Translations under genes and position numbers: made by a program
The notes under the pieces: model-generated
What the model was told of the DNA's origin: nothing
The model's database searches: none
The model's input: only the letters and a program-made list of their open reading frames with translations
Shown here: one piece after another, positions 6,460-7,338 of the stretch
How the letters are laid out: each line of letters begins with the position of its first letter
Position numbering within the stretch: the first letter of the stretch is position 1
Assembly (NCBI GenBank): GCA_003233615.1
Contig: QIMB01000170.1
Span: 1-7,338, forward strand
Source of the DNA: Nitrospirota bacterium
GTDB lineage: Bacteria > Nitrospirota > Nitrospiria > Nitrospirales > UBA8639
Direction of reading: 5' to 3'
DNA: 7,338 nt

Positions 6460-6675
6460 ATCTCTATTCAAACAGAGGGTCATATGAATTCACAAGGGTT
6501 GACGGGAGGGTCTTGCCTTAGGACATCAAACTTTCGCGCATGTTCGCTTGTGTTTTTCTGTCGAATGCTATTCTAAAGTCCTCTCCCCCAGATAATAATG
6601 TAGGCGAGAAATCAAAAATCTATTTTTCCAGTAGCACACGTTGAAACTCATGCGTTCAAACAATGATACAAAAAC
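6460..6675. other. Intergenic gap of 216 bases without clear terminator
   Basis: No gene of credible length is visible. CTCT-attcaaac-AGAG (about 6470-6485) is a weak hairpin without T-run, so transcription termination after the CpsD-like gene is not supported. TGTGTTTTTCTGTC at 6549-6562 recurs exactly at 6722-6735 inside the signal-peptide coding part of the next gene. Confidence 0.5.
6641..6669 (+). promoter_or_regulatory. Possible sigma-70-like promoter before the beta-helix gene
   Basis: TTGAAA (6641-6646) and TGATAC (6664-6669) are separated by 17 bases, the best spacing for a housekeeping promoter. Each box departs from consensus. The start codon at 6676 is only seven bases from the -10 box, which would make a nearly leaderless message, and no Shine-Dalgarno is seen. 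It is a weak candidate; the alternative is read-through from the upstream operon. Confidence 0.25.
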
Positions 6676-7338
6676 ATGAGAAATGTAACCTGGCGTGTCC
6701 TCTTCATGAGTTTGTTGCCGGTGTGTTTTTCTGTCCATGCCCCTAGTTGGAGTGGGGAACTTAACAGCTCATTGCCGGACATCGAATCCGTATATGTGGT
6801 GACAGTAAAACCAGGGTCGAACATCCAAGAGTTAGTTGATCACCGTCCTCAGGGTACGACGTTTCTCCTCCAATCTGGCATTCACCGGCATCAGCAAATC
6901 AAACCGAAACATCGTGATAGATTTATTGGGTCGCCAGGAGCAATCTTATCTGGTGCGATGGTAATTGAAAATTTCATCCGACAAGGCAAGTATTGGGTCG
7001 CTGATGTGGCAATTCCGGATATTCCACAAAAAGGTAAATGCGAAAAGCACCAAGATGGGACACCGTTTAATGGTTGCACGTTTGCGAACGACCTGTTCAT
7101 CGATGATCAGGCTCTTATGCAGGCCATGAATTTATCGCTCATTGAACCAGGAAAATGGTTTCTGGACATTCAAAAAAACAAAGTATTTATAGCGGATAAT
7201 CCAAAGGGGAAAAAGCTCGAAATAAGTCTTACAAGATATGCGTTCTATGGAAATGCCAATAAGGTTACGATTCGAAACTTAATCATTGAAAAATATGCCA
7301 ACCCAGCGCAGGAAGGTGCGGTTCATGCAATGAACGGT
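6676..7338 (+). CDS. Secreted protein resembling parallel beta-helix proteins, 3'-truncated by window edge
   Basis: The first 221 codons of a gene that runs off the right edge without a stop. Residues 1-22 form a Sec signal peptide (MRNVTWRVLF, hydrophobic core, SVHA with probable cleavage after Ala22). The segment VVTVKPGSNIQELVDHRPQG followed by TTFLLQSGIHR is the usual opening of right-handed parallel beta-helix proteins, in which the GxxIQ and PxGTxFxLxxGxHR pattern starts the first coil. SPGAILSGAMVIENF and KVTIRNLIIEKYANPAQEGA continue the coil-like repeats. Two cysteines (122 and 134) flank a loop before FANDLFIDDQAL and may form a disulfide. Beta-helix proteins near exopolysaccharide genes are often lyases or epimerases, but no catalytic residues can be placed in this part, so no enzyme activity is assigned. 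The start at 6676 follows a stop at 6664-6666 in frame; ATG 6706 is the only other nearby candidate and would shorten the signal peptide. No Shine-Dalgarno is evident. Confidence 0.8.
   Translation, partial: MRNVTWRVLFMSLLPVCFSVHAPSWSGELNSSLPDIESVYVVTVKPGSNIQELVDHRPQGTTFLLQSGIHRHQQIKPKHRDRFIGSPGAILSGAMVIENFIRQGKYWVADVAIPDIPQKGKCEKHQDGTPFNGCTFANDLFIDDQALMQAMNLSLIEPGKWFLDIQKNKVFIADNPKGKKLEISLTRYAFYGNANKVTIRNLIIEKYANPAQEGAVHAMNG

Overview
The window looks like a chromosomal segment of a diderm (Gram-negative) bacterium carrying the start of an exopolysaccharide (capsule-like) assembly and export cluster. The diderm inference rests on a predicted outer-membrane lipoprotein of the Wza/polysaccharide-export type and on secreted products with Sec signals. 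The short Wza-like protein, Wzz-like protein, ExeA-like ATPase and CpsD-like ATPase order recalls export loci of Nitrospirota and of exosortase (PEP-CTERM) bacteria. The window has no exosortase or PEP-CTERM gene, so I leave the lineage open.

Layout. Positions 1-726 hold the 3' part of a decayed IS630-family transposase. It is cut by the left edge, divided by a -1 frame change at a run of seven A, and interrupted by an in-frame TGA just before the segment with the third catalytic residue. Positions 727-1736 are about 1 kb without a credible intact gene. This stretch contains several perfect inverted repeats and stem-loops, a cluster of RAACGT hexamers close to the operon, and one 25-codon ORF that resembles the first residues of a response regulator.

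Positions 1737-6459 hold four genes in one direction: a polysaccharide export lipoprotein (Poly_export plus SLBB); a Wzz/GumC-type chain-length regulator with two membrane helices and a long coiled coil; an ExeA/GspA-type AAA ATPase joined through a membrane helix and a linker to a C-terminal LysM domain; and a CpsD/CapB-like P-loop protein with an altered Walker A and a tyrosine-bearing tail. From 6676 to the right edge runs the N-terminal part of a secreted protein resembling parallel beta-helix proteins, which was cut by the window end.

How they may work together (inference). The Wzz-like protein and the CpsD-like protein would be the two halves of a split co-polymerase/tyrosine-kinase pair that sets chain length. 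The lipoprotein would form the outer-membrane outlet. The LysM-bearing ATPase could link cytoplasmic ATP use to the peptidoglycan layer that the export channel must cross, as GspA/ExeA does for type II secretins. The beta-helix protein could modify or cleave the polymer in the periplasm or outside. The most unusual points are the AAA-TM-LysM architecture and the loss of the Walker A lysine in the CpsD-like partner.
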